DNA of 64,000 nucleotides from Oceanobacillus_B kapialis. GTDB taxonomy: Bacteria; Bacillota; Bacilli; Bacillales; Amphibacillaceae. Each line of letters begins with the position of its first letter. The first letter of the stretch is position 1. Positions 25,784 to 34,929 of this stretch are shown here, one piece after another. The translations under genes were made by a program, and so were the position numbers. The notes under the pieces were generated by a model. The model was not told the origin of the DNA. It ran no database searches and saw nothing but the letters and a program-made list of their open reading frames with translations. The stretch lies in assembly GCF_042685265.1 (NCBI RefSeq), contig NZ_JBHUMX010000041.1; one strand, 5' to 3'.

Positions 25784-26318
25784 GGTTGATAGGATGATTG
25801 GTTGATTGATCAGCCGCATTGGTTGATTGCGCACTCCACTTGGTCGATTGCTCTGCATCTTTGGTTGATTGATCAACTGCATTGGTTGATTGCTCTGCAC
25901 CTCTGGTCGATTGAGCAACCGCATTGGTCGATTGCTCTGCACCTTTGGTTGATTGATCAACTGCATTGGTTGATTGCTCTGCACCTTTGGTTGATTGATC
26001 AGCTGCATTGGTTGATTGATCAGCTGCATTGGTTGATTGATCAGCTGCATTGGTTGATTGATCAACTGCATTGGTTGATTGAACTGCACTTTTGGTTGAT
26101 TGATCAACTGCATTGGTTGATTGAACTGCACTTTTGGTTGATTGATCAGCTTCCTTGGTCGATTGCTCTGCAACATTGGTTGATTGTTCAGCCGCAGTCG
26201 ATTTGGTTGATTAATCAACTGCATTGGTCGATTGGCCAGTGCTGTTGGTTGATTGTTCAGCACCTTTGGTTGATTGAACTGCAACATTGGTTGATTCATC
26301 AGCCGCTTTGGTTGATAG
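25784..26318. repeat. 21-bp tandem array 2 (GGTYGATTG core, about 25 units)
   Basis: Cores fall at 25800 and every 21 bp to 26178, then, after one 6-bp slip, from 26205 to 26310. Most are GGTTGATTG, several GGTCGATTG (25842, 25905, 25926, 26157, 26226). Spacers are mainly two kinds, ATCARCTGCATT and CTCTGCACCTTT. The array lies between a terminator and the promoter region of rfbA, both on the plus strand. Frames of 185-220 codons cross it on both strands and are not genes. Confidence 0.92.
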
Positions 26319-26488
26319 CACTACACTATCGGTTAATAAGACACCGCTCACCTCACTAACCTCCTCCCCCTGAAACAAAACTGCAATCTAACTGTAAGAT
26401 TAACTATTTGCAAAAAAGGTAATAGTATACAAGATTTACTATGTAAAATACGCACAAAAAACTAGATTGGCTTAAAGGGGAGGAAAAC

Positions 26489-27415
26489 ATGAAAGGTATC
26501 ATTTTAGCTGGTGGAAGTGGAACGAGATTATCTCCTAGTACAGATAGTATTAATAAGCATTTGCTTGCCGTATATGACAAACCGATGATTTATTATCCGC
26601 TGTCTGTTCTAATGCTTGGTGGAATAAAAGAAATTATGATTATCAGCACGCCTGAAGATACCTCCCGATTTCAAGAATTGCTCGGTGATGGCACTCAATT
26701 TGGGATGACACTTGAATATAAGGAACAGCAAGATCCTAAGGGTATTCCAGAAGCGCTCACTATCGCGGAGGATTTTATCGGAAATGATTCTGTCACCCTT
26801 ATCCTTGGTGATAATATTTTTTACGGTCAGGGCTTTACGACCTTATTGCGCAATGCAATAAAGCAGCACCGCCATGCCACCGTTTTCGGCTATCGTGTTA
26901 AAGATGCACGCCGGTTTGGTGTCGTAGAGTTTGATCACCGACAAAAAGTAATCTCGCTAGAAGAAAAGCCTAAAGATCCAAAATCTGATTTTGCCGTGAC
27001 TGGCTTATATATTTACGACAGCAAATCGGTTCAACTTGCTAAAAAACTGAAACCATCTGAGCGTGGAGAGCTTGAAATTACTGATTTAAATAAAGAATAT
27101 TTAAAGCGAGGACAGCTTGATGTGGAACTGCTTGGCAGAGGCTTTGCCTGGATGGATGCTGGAACGCACGAATCCTTATTCGAAGCTTCTGAGTTTGTAA
27201 AAATTACGCAGCAGCGTCAAGGGTTTAAGCTAGCTTGCTTGGAGGAAATAGCCTACTATCTTGGCTATATTTCACAAAAGCAGCTTTACAATAAAGGAAA
27301 ATCTATGGAAAAGAATGATTATGGGCAGTATCTACTAGAAATAGCGGAAAGAAAGCACACACAACAATACTGGGATTCGATTGATCGAAATCCGATGCTG
27401 GGGTTGGTTGAATGA
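26489..27415 (+). CDS. rfbA: Glucose-1-phosphate thymidylyltransferase (RmlA)
   Basis: 308 residues. Nucleotidyltransferase signature GIILAGGSGTRLSPST at the start, ILGDNIFYG (about 107), and EEKPKDPKSDFAVTGLYIYD. It makes dTDP-glucose from glucose-1-phosphate and dTTP. AAGGGGAGG precedes the ATG. The C-terminal 15-20 residues are longer than in E. coli RfbA (293). First gene of a seven-gene operon and overlaps rfbB by 4 bp. Confidence 0.96.
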   Translation: MKGIILAGGSGTRLSPSTDSINKHLLAVYDKPMIYYPLSVLMLGGIKEIMIISTPEDTSRFQELLGDGTQFGMTLEYKEQQDPKGIPEALTIAEDFIGNDSVTLILGDNIFYGQGFTTLLRNAIKQHRHATVFGYRVKDARRFGVVEFDHRQKVISLEEKPKDPKSDFAVTGLYIYDSKSVQLAKKLKPSERGELEITDLNKEYLKRGQLDVELLGRGFAWMDAGTHESLFEASEFVKITQQRQGFKLACLEEIAYYLGYISQKQLYNKGKSMEKNDYGQYLLEIAERKHTQQYWDSIDRNPMLGLVE

Positions 27416-28449
27416 GCGCACAAAAGCCTGTCTTGCTAATAACGGGAGGAGCTGGATTTATCGGCTCCAATTTCCTCCGTTATATGCATGAAACCTATCA
27501 AAACTACCATCTAGTAAACTTAGATAAGCTTACCTATGCTGGGAATACTGCAAATTTGGACCTTCTTGAAGGTGCTGTTAACTATACTTTTATAGAAGGA
27601 GATATTGCCGATGAGCAGCTAGTCCAGCGTATCTTCGCCAAATATGACATCCATGGCGTAATACATTTCGCTGCAGAATCTCACGTAGATCGCTCTATCC
27701 AGGATTCCAAACAGTTCGTCCAAACCAATGTGCTTGGTACGTTAACCCTTTTGCAGGTGGCAAAACAGGACTGGGAAGAAAAAGGCGTCTTAAAAGAAAG
27801 ACGCTTCCATCAGATTTCGACTGATGAGGTCTATGGGTCCCTTAGCGCAGAAGGTAAATTTTCCGAGGATACGCCATACGACCCAAGAAATCCTTACAGT
27901 GCTTCAAAGGCAGGGGCGAACCTCCTCGTAAAAAGCTTTGGCTATACGTATGGTATGAATATCGTTATTTCCAGTAGTTCGAACAACTATGGCCCAAGAC
28001 AACATACCGAAAAGCTTATTCCTACCATTATCTCCAAAGCTCTTAAGCTTGAAGAGATACCAATTTACGGGGATGGGAAAAACATTCGCGACTGGCTCTA
28101 TGTGGAAGACCACTGCCGAGGATTGGATGCTATTTTTCATCATGCTCCCCCCTTCTCTACTTATAACATTGGGGGCGGAAATGAAGTGCAAAACCTCGAG
28201 ATTGCAAAGACAGTTTGTAGCTTGCTCGATGAAATAAAGCCTGAGCTATTGCATGAAAATTCACTAACAAGCTTTCAAGAACTGATTACACATACAAAGG
28301 ATCGTCTTGGTCATGATCGCAGGTACGCAGTTGATGATACCAAGCTACGTCAGGATTTAGGCTGGGAACCGCAGGAAGCATTGTCCACTGGTTTACGAAA
28401 AACCGTACGTTGGTATGTGGAGCAATGGGAAGGTGTCACCGCCCCATGA
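27412..28449 (+). CDS. rfbB: dTDP-glucose 4,6-dehydratase (RmlB)
   Basis: 345 residues. NAD-binding GGAGFIGSNF at the N terminus, catalytic STDEVYGS, and YSASKAGANLL with the Tyr/Lys pair. It converts dTDP-glucose to dTDP-4-keto-6-deoxyglucose, the branch point for 6-deoxysugars. No rmlC or rmlD follows, so the product probably feeds the aminotransferase encoded downstream. Overlaps both neighbours by 4 bp. Confidence 0.96.
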   Translation: MSAQKPVLLITGGAGFIGSNFLRYMHETYQNYHLVNLDKLTYAGNTANLDLLEGAVNYTFIEGDIADEQLVQRIFAKYDIHGVIHFAAESHVDRSIQDSKQFVQTNVLGTLTLLQVAKQDWEEKGVLKERRFHQISTDEVYGSLSAEGKFSEDTPYDPRNPYSASKAGANLLVKSFGYTYGMNIVISSSSNNYGPRQHTEKLIPTIISKALKLEEIPIYGDGKNIRDWLYVEDHCRGLDAIFHHAPPFSTYNIGGGNEVQNLEIAKTVCSLLDEIKPELLHENSLTSFQELITHTKDRLGHDRRYAVDDTKLRQDLGWEPQEALSTGLRKTVRWYVEQWEGVTAP

Positions 28450-29381
28450 TTTCAGTAGTTGTCCCGGTCTATGGCTGTAAGACCTGTCTTAAGGAGCTAA
28501 GCAGCCGACTTGCATCTGTTTTTACAAAAATCCCAGCCGACTATGAAATAATTTTTGTTAATGATGCAAGTCCTGACGGGGCGTGGATCAAGATCTGTGA
28601 ACTACATGAGTCTAACCCGAACGTGAAAGGAATCGACCTTGCCCGGAATTTTGGCCAGCACCATGCCATCACAGCAGGGCTTGATTACGCCAAGGGAGAC
28701 TGGGTTGTCGTAATGGATTGTGACCTGCAGGATCGTCCTGAAGAAATTCCGAAGCTTTATGAAAAAGCGCTTGAAGGCTATGAAGTGGTATTCGGTCGAA
28801 GGGTTCGTCGAAATGATAGCTGGCCGAAAAAAACTTCCTCCAAGCTATTTTACCGTCTATACGATTATATTACGGGCCAATCATCCGACCATACGGTTGC
28901 CAATTTTAGCATTAGTTCCAGGAAGGTTGTCGAAGGATATAAGAGCATGCGGGAGCAAAATCGCTTTTTCCCTATGTTTATCCAATGGATGGGGTACCCA
29001 TCCACGTCCATTGAAATAGAACACAATGAACGAAAAGAAGGAAAATCCTCCTACAACCTGAAAAAACTGCTCACACTAGCAACAGATGGCATTATCTCAC
29101 AATCTAATAAGCCATTACGATTATCAATCCAGTTTGGCTTTCTGATCGCGAGCGCCTCTTTACTTTACGGGCTTTACTTGTTCTTTCGCTATTTTTTCCT
29201 GGCGGAGCCTGTGCAGGGCTGGACCAGTGTCATGGTATCCATCTATTTTCTTGGAGGATTGCTGTTTTGTAATTTAGGCATCCTCGGTCTTTACATCGGG
29301 AAAGTTTTCAATGAAACAAAGGCTCGTCCACTCTATCTTATACGCGACACAACAGACAAGCAACGTGATGAGCATGCTTGA
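28446..29381 (+). CDS. Polyprenyl-phosphate glycosyltransferase, GT2 family (GtrB/YkoT-like)
   Basis: 311 residues from the ATG at 28446, which overlaps the rfbB stop. GT2 fold beginning MISVVVPVYG, metal-binding VMDCDLQDRPEEIPKLY near 90, then two C-terminal membrane hairpins (about 225-250 and 260-285). Proteins of this shape transfer a sugar from a nucleotide donor to undecaprenyl phosphate on the inner membrane face. In this operon the donor is expected to be dTDP-Fuc4NAc or a close relative, which is inferred. Confidence 0.88.
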   Translation: MISVVVPVYGCKTCLKELSSRLASVFTKIPADYEIIFVNDASPDGAWIKICELHESNPNVKGIDLARNFGQHHAITAGLDYAKGDWVVVMDCDLQDRPEEIPKLYEKALEGYEVVFGRRVRRNDSWPKKTSSKLFYRLYDYITGQSSDHTVANFSISSRKVVEGYKSMREQNRFFPMFIQWMGYPSTSIEIEHNERKEGKSSYNLKKLLTLATDGIISQSNKPLRLSIQFGFLIASASLLYGLYLFFRYFFLAEPVQGWTSVMVSIYFLGGLLFCNLGILGLYIGKVFNETKARPLYLIRDTTDKQRDEHA

Positions 29382-29449
29382 ATAGCTCGTAGCACCACTC
29401 ACAATAGTAATTGCAGCAGCTTTTATACTTAGGAAACGGAGCTGATAGT

Positions 29450-30139
29450 ATGGAAAATTATTTACAGCCAACACCTTGGGACAAACGAAATTTTCACGTG
29501 GATACGTACGAAGTGACCTCCCTTGCTGAGGAAGCATTAAAGCAAACGAACACAGTGGAAGGCCATTTCACTTTAAAAACGGAGCCGCTTGCCAGCAAGG
29601 ACAATTTGCGGAAATATGGTTTTTATTATGTAGATACGCTAATTGAACCTGTGTGTGAAAAAAGGAAGCTACGCACCGTCGAACGGGAAGGAATTTCCCT
29701 TACTCGTGAATACTCGCCCGAAGAAGTGATCGCGATTAGTGGCGAAGCTTTTTCCGGAGGCAGGTTTCACCGCGATCCAGAGATACCGAACTTTATGGCA
29801 GATAATCGTTACAAAAACTGGGTAAAGGATTTGATTGAAGAGGATCATATACTGGCCTTTGATTACCAGGGTGAATTTGCAGGCTTTTATGCCTATCAGA
29901 AAGACAAAATTTTATTGCTTGCAATTAAAGAAGATTTTCGCGGGAAAGGCCTAACGAGGGCCTTCACTAGTCTGGCAGCAAGAGAACATTTCCAATTTAG
30001 TCAGCTAGACGCCATTCGCACATCTGTTTCCCCATCTAACCTAGCTTCCTTGAATTTATTTTTATCGCTAGGTTTTAAAATGGAACGTTCCATTGATGTG
30101 TACCATAAACTCAATGTTTCCCTGCCAGTAGGTGTGTAG
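29450..30139 (+). CDS. dTDP-amino-sugar N-acetyltransferase (WecD/RffC-like GNAT)
   Basis: 229 residues from the ATG at 29450, which has CGGAG upstream. An N-terminal domain with PTPWDKRNFHVDTYEV recalls the WecD substrate region; the C-terminal GNAT domain has LAIKEDFRGKGLTRAFTSLA (about 155-175) and SNLASLNLFLSLGF. E. coli WecD acetylates the 4-amine of dTDP-Fuc4N. Presence next to a WecE homologue supports the same reaction, although sequence similarity is weaker than for WecE. Confidence 0.78.
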   Translation: MENYLQPTPWDKRNFHVDTYEVTSLAEEALKQTNTVEGHFTLKTEPLASKDNLRKYGFYYVDTLIEPVCEKRKLRTVEREGISLTREYSPEEVIAISGEAFSGGRFHRDPEIPNFMADNRYKNWVKDLIEEDHILAFDYQGEFAGFYAYQKDKILLLAIKEDFRGKGLTRAFTSLAAREHFQFSQLDAIRTSVSPSNLASLNLFLSLGFKMERSIDVYHKLNVSLPVGV

Positions 30140-30140
30140 C

Positions 30141-30497
30141 ATGGGATATCTGTATATTCTTGGCACTATCTCTTTTACGGTTTATGGGCAACTAATTTTA
30201 AAATGGAAGATGGATCAGGTCGGAGAGTTACCTGCCTCTTTCCTTGATAAATTCATGACATTATTGCAACTGCTTCTTAATCCGTGGATTATTTCCGGGT
30301 TTTTATCAGCTTTTCTAGCAGCATTGTGCTGGATGGCTGCTATGACAAAATTCGATATAAGCTATGCTTATCCATTTATGAGTCTATCATTTGTGCTTGT
30401 ATTTATTCTATCTGCATTTTTATTTCAAGAACCAGTTTCCATGCAAAAAATAATCGGCTTTTCTTTCATAATTCTAGGCATTATTGTAATGAGGTGA
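30141..30497 (+). CDS. Small multidrug-resistance/EamA-like membrane protein, probable lipid-linked sugar flippase
   Basis: 118 residues with four membrane segments, starting at ATG one base after the wecD-like stop. The second half has ALCWMAAMTKFDISYAYPFMSLSFVLVF, typical of half-size EamA proteins such as ArnE/ArnF. Those flip undecaprenyl-phosphate aminoarabinose. In this operon it is well placed to flip the undecaprenyl-phosphate sugar made by the GT2 enzyme. Confidence 0.8.
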   Translation: MGYLYILGTISFTVYGQLILKWKMDQVGELPASFLDKFMTLLQLLLNPWIISGFLSAFLAALCWMAAMTKFDISYAYPFMSLSFVLVFILSAFLFQEPVSMQKIIGFSFIILGIIVMR

Positions 30498-30503
30498 TGT
30501 AAC

Positions 30504-31634
30504 GTGATTCCGTTTAATATACCAACTGTGACAGGAAAAGAATCTATAGCCATCCAACAAGCACTAACAGGACAGAAGCTATCTGGCAATGGCTCGTTCG
30601 GGAAAAAATGCTGCACCTGGCTGGAGAAAAACCTTGGAAGCGCATGTGCCATGTTAACGCCATCTTGCACGGCTGCTTTAGAAATGACAGCACTTTTGAC
30701 GGATGTCGGACCAGGAGATGAAGTGATCATGCCTTCCTATACGTTCGTCTCTACCGCAAACGCATTTGCATTAAGGGGAGCAGCAATTCGTTTTGTTGAT
30801 GTAGATCCCGCTACCATGAATATTGACCCTGAGGCAGTTGCGGGAGCTATTACCGAAAAAACGAAAGCTATCGTTGTCGTTCATTATGCCGGTGTTTCTT
30901 GTGATATGGATGCGCTCCTACAGCTTGCTAACAAGTACGATCTCTTTCTAATTGAGGATGCGGCCCAAGGACTGATGAGTACATATAAGGGGCAGCCTCT
31001 TGGAACGATTGGACACCTTGGAACCATCAGCTTTCATGAAACCAAAAATTATACATGCGGTGAGGGCGGCGCCTTGCTTATTAATGATCCCGATATGATA
31101 GAGCGCGCGGAAATCCTGCAAGAAAAAGGAACAAATCGTTCCCAATTTTTTCGCGGGCAGGTGGATAAATACACATGGCGGGATATTGGATCTTCCTATT
31201 TGTTAAGCGAACTAAACGCAGCCTATTTGTCTGTTCAATTAGATCACGCAGAGGAAATTAACGAACAACGCCTTGCCAGCTGGGAGCAGTATAACAATTC
31301 CCTCAAGCCTCTAATGGAGGAAGGAAAAATTGTTTTACCCCATATCCCTGATACGTGTACGCATAATGCGCACATGTTTTATTTAAAAACAGACAGTGCA
31401 GCTACACGACGTGAACTTATGAACCATTTAAAAGAAATGGAGATTATGGCAGTGAGTCATTATGTACCACTCCATTCGGCAGATGCCGGCCAAAAGTATG
31501 GAAAATTTGTTGGGAAAGATACGTACACAACAACCGACAGTGAAAGGCTTCTGCGCCTTCCACTCTACTACGGACTGAAAGAAGAGGACGTTTCTTATGT
31601 GGTCAAAGCGATACAGCAGTTTTTCCATCAATAG
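30504..31634 (+). CDS. wecE: dTDP-4-amino-4,6-dideoxygalactose transaminase (WecE/RffA)
   Basis: 376 residues, starting at GTG behind GAGGTGATG. Close, end-to-end similarity to E. coli WecE: MIPFNIPTVTG, LTPSCTAALEM, GDEVIMPSYTFVSTANAF, the PLP lysine Lys181 in SFHETKNYT, and KGTNRSQFFRGQVDKYTWRD. It transfers an amine from glutamate to dTDP-4-keto-6-deoxyglucose. WecE is best known from enterobacterial common antigen synthesis, so its presence in this Gram-positive background is notable. Confidence 0.94.
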   Translation: MIPFNIPTVTGKESIAIQQALTGQKLSGNGSFGKKCCTWLEKNLGSACAMLTPSCTAALEMTALLTDVGPGDEVIMPSYTFVSTANAFALRGAAIRFVDVDPATMNIDPEAVAGAITEKTKAIVVVHYAGVSCDMDALLQLANKYDLFLIEDAAQGLMSTYKGQPLGTIGHLGTISFHETKNYTCGEGGALLINDPDMIERAEILQEKGTNRSQFFRGQVDKYTWRDIGSSYLLSELNAAYLSVQLDHAEEINEQRLASWEQYNNSLKPLMEEGKIVLPHIPDTCTHNAHMFYLKTDSAATRRELMNHLKEMEIMAVSHYVPLHSADAGQKYGKFVGKDTYTTTDSERLLRLPLYYGLKEEDVSYVVKAIQQFFHQ

Positions 31635-33291
31635 AGTGCTGCTTTTCCTGGCACTAATCGTTATTGCAGCTTATGTGTCACCATACTTTATTCTGGGTGA
31701 GGATGCGCATATCCGGATACATGATAACCTTGATTCCAACATCGTATGGTATCAATTATTGGCAGACAGCGGACAAATTTTCACACTACCAGGTGCCACC
31801 CTGCCAAATGTGATCAACGGCTTGCCAAGAAGTACCCTGCCATCAGGGCTTGATGCAATGGTATGGATGTATGTCTTATTTGAGCCGATGACCGCTTATG
31901 CGATCGGGCAAACGATTATGCGCCTTGCTGCTTTTTTTGGAATGTATTTATTACTAAAGCATCATGCAATCCGTTCAGAAAGGATGCAAATCGTTGCCAT
32001 TGGCGCTGCCTTAGGATTTGCCCTCCTTCCCTACTGGCCATCCGGGATGTTATCGATTGCCGGTTTGCCTCTAGCGTTACATTGCTTTTTGATGTTACGG
32101 AAAGATGGGAAAAATGCTAAATTCTACTATTGGATCATTCTAGCAATTATCCCTTTCTTTTCAAATTTTGTATTGTCCTTTGTTTTCTTTTTGGCAGTAA
32201 TGGGGCTTGTCTGGTTAAACGACTGGATAAGGCACAAGCGAAGTAATTGGGTGTTCTTTTCTGGTATCGCGATGATGACCGTAATTTACCTTGTGAAAAA
32301 TTATTTACTAATCTTTTCTATGTTTTTTGATGCTGGTTTTACGTCACATCGTAACGCGCTTAGCCTTGGACATAACACCTTTGAGCGAAGCATTGGATTA
32401 ACATTTGAGAATTTTCTCTATGGGCATACCCATGATACAGCAGAGCAATTTCTAATCATTTTGCCTGTCATTGGGTTCGCATTCCTGATTGCTGCATACC
32501 GAAACATTAAGCCTTTTTGGCTGCTTAGTCTTTTCAGCTTTAACTTTCTGTTATCCCTCTGGTATGCCTTTTGGTACTGGGAAGGCTGGCGCATCGTCAA
32601 AGATAATGTTATGGTTGCCAACACCTTTAATTTTTCCCGTATTCATTTCTTTGACCCGGCAATTTGGTATATCTGTTTTGCGTTAGCACTTGCGATTATT
32701 TGGAAGCATATCCCTTTTGGAAAAATAATTGCGATTGTGTTGGTCGTTGCGCAATGTATGTTCCTTTTCCCATTCAATGAACAAAATAAGTACAGTGCAT
32801 TGGATACACCAAGCGTTGAGGAATTCTATTCTGAAGCTTTGTTTGAGGAAATAGAGAATTATATTGGAGAAAACCAGTCCGAGTACCGAGTAGTAAGTAT
32901 TGGAATGCATCCAACTATTGCACAGTATAATGGTTTTTATACATTGGATACCTATAACAATAGCTTCCCATTAGAATATAAGCAGGCATTTAGAAAAGTT
33001 ATTGCAGGCGAGCTTGAGAAGAGCCCCACACTGGAAAATTACTATGATACGTGGGGTGGAAGACTTTATATGTATGTTGCGGAGCATGGGAAGGATTATT
33101 TATTTACCAAGGACCGTAATGAACCGATCGAACAGCTGGCTATCGATACCGAAGCGTTGAAAGAGCTTGGGGGTGACTATATCCTTTCAGCCGTGCCGAT
33201 TGAAAATAGTAACGAGCTCGGGTTGACTTTTGAGAAAGAATTTGAACAGGACGGGCTTCCATGGGAGATATCGCTTTACCGGGTGGAGTAG
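31597..33291 (+). CDS. Polytopic membrane protein, YkoS-like (probable GT-C glycosyltransferase)
   Basis: 564 residues, overlapping wecE by 38 bp; the ATG has GAAGAGGA upstream, and a GTG at 31636 is an alternative. About ten membrane segments in the first 400 residues and a soluble C-terminal region. The first external loop carries the acidic IRIHDNLDSN motif, seen in the YkoS/DUF6044 family. Such proteins partner with GtrB-type enzymes and are thought to move lipid-carried sugars to extracellular polymers. The acceptor is unknown. Confidence 0.75.
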   Translation: MWSKRYSSFSINRVLLFLALIVIAAYVSPYFILGEDAHIRIHDNLDSNIVWYQLLADSGQIFTLPGATLPNVINGLPRSTLPSGLDAMVWMYVLFEPMTAYAIGQTIMRLAAFFGMYLLLKHHAIRSERMQIVAIGAALGFALLPYWPSGMLSIAGLPLALHCFLMLRKDGKNAKFYYWIILAIIPFFSNFVLSFVFFLAVMGLVWLNDWIRHKRSNWVFFSGIAMMTVIYLVKNYLLIFSMFFDAGFTSHRNALSLGHNTFERSIGLTFENFLYGHTHDTAEQFLIILPVIGFAFLIAAYRNIKPFWLLSLFSFNFLLSLWYAFWYWEGWRIVKDNVMVANTFNFSRIHFFDPAIWYICFALALAIIWKHIPFGKIIAIVLVVAQCMFLFPFNEQNKYSALDTPSVEEFYSEALFEEIENYIGENQSEYRVVSIGMHPTIAQYNGFYTLDTYNNSFPLEYKQAFRKVIAGELEKSPTLENYYDTWGGRLYMYVAEHGKDYLFTKDRNEPIEQLAIDTEALKELGGDYILSAVPIENSNELGLTFEKEFEQDGLPWEISLYRVE

Positions 33292-33373
33292 TGAATTGGT
33301 ATACACAAATTGAATTTTTTTTTGGGCTATTATTACAGAAAAACAGAAATAAACCAGATAAGAAATAATGAAC

Positions 33374-33419
33374 AGATCGCTAGCAATGTGTGGCTGTAAC
33401 GTCATAGTGCTAGCGATCT
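33374..33419. terminator. Bidirectional terminator after the sugar operon
   Basis: A perfect 12-bp stem AGATCGCTAGCA / TGCTAGCGATCT with a 22-nt loop sits between two convergent genes; it overlaps the last codons of the minus-strand gene. Confidence 0.65.
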
Positions 33420-33859
33420 TTAAAATCCCATAATATACGCCACTGACCATCCGTCTCCGTTGCATAGACATGTTGTACGATTGTGAAATTACCAAAGTCC
33501 CCTTTAAACCGTTGATTGACCTGCACCTGATACACAACATCCAAGGATTCACTTGCATCATCCATCGACCAATCCTTCAATTTATCTGTGTTCTCTAATG
33601 TATAACTGTAATCCTCTGTAGCGAGATAACCTAAGAACAATTCGCCTCTCACCTGCAAATATTCCGTTTTATCCATTCGCTCCTGCATGGAGGGATGAAA
33701 CATCTCCCAGGAAAGAGAATACGCACCTTCTTGCTCATATTCATAAAAATTTTCCACAGCTCTTTCTGCTTGATTTTTTGGCGAAAATATTTGGAAAAGG
33801 AGCAGTGTCAATGTTATAACAATAGCCCCTGCAGCAACGATGACAATTCCTTTTTTCAT
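33410..33859 (-). CDS. Membrane-anchored extracytoplasmic protein, function unknown
   Basis: 149 residues. One N-terminal membrane segment or signal (about 5-25), then a domain with the look of NTF2-like accessory proteins (AERAVENFYEYEQEGAYSLSWEMFHPSMQERM near 32-60). No catalytic motif is evident. GGGGAGCG precedes the ATG. Confidence 0.65.
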   Translation of the reverse strand: MKKGIVIVAAGAIVITLTLLLFQIFSPKNQAERAVENFYEYEQEGAYSLSWEMFHPSMQERMDKTEYLQVRGELFLGYLATEDYSYTLENTDKLKDWSMDDASESLDVVYQVQVNQRFKGDFGNFTIVQHVYATETDGQWRILWDFKDR

Positions 33860-33938
33860 AAAAACGCTCCCCTACGAACACAGTCTCTTTACATAATATT
33901 CATAGGAAAGCCGTTATATTATTGAAATTGACAGGCTG

Positions 33939-34709
33939 TTAGGTTGCTAGAGAGCCACCATCTACTGGGTAAGTTGCTCCTGTTACGAATGTGGCTTCAT
34001 CTGAAGCGAGGAATAATACGACTTGTGCTACTTCTACTGGGAGGCCATAGCGTTTCATCGGCACACCTGCCTGAATTTGTTTGCGTACATTTTCCACATT
34101 GTCTGGTGACATATTTTTCTCAATATTGCCCAGCATTTGCGTATCAATTGCTGCTGGTGCCACACCGTTTACACGAATGCCAGTCTCAGCTTGTTCGAGT
34201 GCGGCTGTTTTTGTTAAACCAACTACCGCATGCTTGGAGGCAATATATGGAGACATTCCTGCACTGCCAATAAAACCTGCATTGGAGATAGTATTGACGA
34301 TGGCCCCGCTTCCTTGCTCTTCCATCACTTTAATAGCATGCTTCATGCCAAGGAATACGCCATAAACGTTTACTTCCATAACCTTTTGGAACGTTTTATA
34401 ATCACTATCCTTTACTGGGACAAACGGCCCTTCAAACCCAGCATTATTGAAAAGAACATCAAGACTGCCAAATGTATCCTTTGCTTCCTTCACATAGCGT
34501 GCTACATCGTCTTCGTTCGTGACGTCTGCCGTAACAGTGAGAATGCGATCGTCTCCTTCTCCAAGCTCTTCTTTTGCATTAGCTAGGGCGTCTCCGTTCA
34601 TATCAACAAGAACGACTTTTGCACCTTTGTCTAAAAAAGCCTTCGCTGTTACCTTCCCGATTCCTCCTGCGCCACCTGTAATCACAACTACCTTTTCCTT
34701 AAAATTCAT
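33939..34709 (-). CDS. Short-chain dehydrogenase/reductase (FabG-like)
   Basis: 256 residues from the ATG at 34709, directly after GAAGGAGGAAT; a longer frame upstream lacks a site. Classical SDR: TGGAGGIG cofactor loop (about 12-19), NNAG, catalytic YIASK at about 157-161, and a C-terminal TGATYPVDGGSL. Uses NAD(P)H; substrate unknown. Divergent from a TetR-type gene 220 bp away that is a likely regulator. Confidence 0.9.
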   Translation of the reverse strand: MNFKEKVVVITGGAGGIGKVTAKAFLDKGAKVVLVDMNGDALANAKEELGEGDDRILTVTADVTNEDDVARYVKEAKDTFGSLDVLFNNAGFEGPFVPVKDSDYKTFQKVMEVNVYGVFLGMKHAIKVMEEQGSGAIVNTISNAGFIGSAGMSPYIASKHAVVGLTKTAALEQAETGIRVNGVAPAAIDTQMLGNIEKNMSPDNVENVRKQIQAGVPMKRYGLPVEVAQVVLFLASDEATFVTGATYPVDGGSLAT

Positions 34710-34803
34710 GACGATTCCTCCTTCATAGAGTTTCTTCACGACTGCTGGCGGGAAATATGTTAGAATATTCTTATTAAGTCACCTTGGACAGCCCACAAGC
34801 AGA

Positions 34804-34818
34804 AAAAGAAGTTCTTTT
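34804..34818. promoter_or_regulatory. 15-bp palindrome in the SDR/TetR divergent region (candidate operator)
   Basis: AAAAGAA-G-TTCTTTT is a perfect odd palindrome between the two divergent genes. TetR regulators often bind such sites near their own promoters; low complexity makes chance occurrence possible. Confidence 0.35.
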
Positions 34819-34929
34819 GTCTTATTATAAAAGTCTTACCGAACACTCATCAATCCGCAATAATATACCTTTTGTATACGTTTTCAACACATTTTTTAGA
34901 TCTGTTGCTTTTATAGGAGGGAAATCGTA

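Noticed and set aside
25637..26359. ORFs across array 2 rich in NQPMQLI or HWLIDQL
   Set aside because: By-product of the 21-bp period; no credible start and overlap with a terminator and a real gene.
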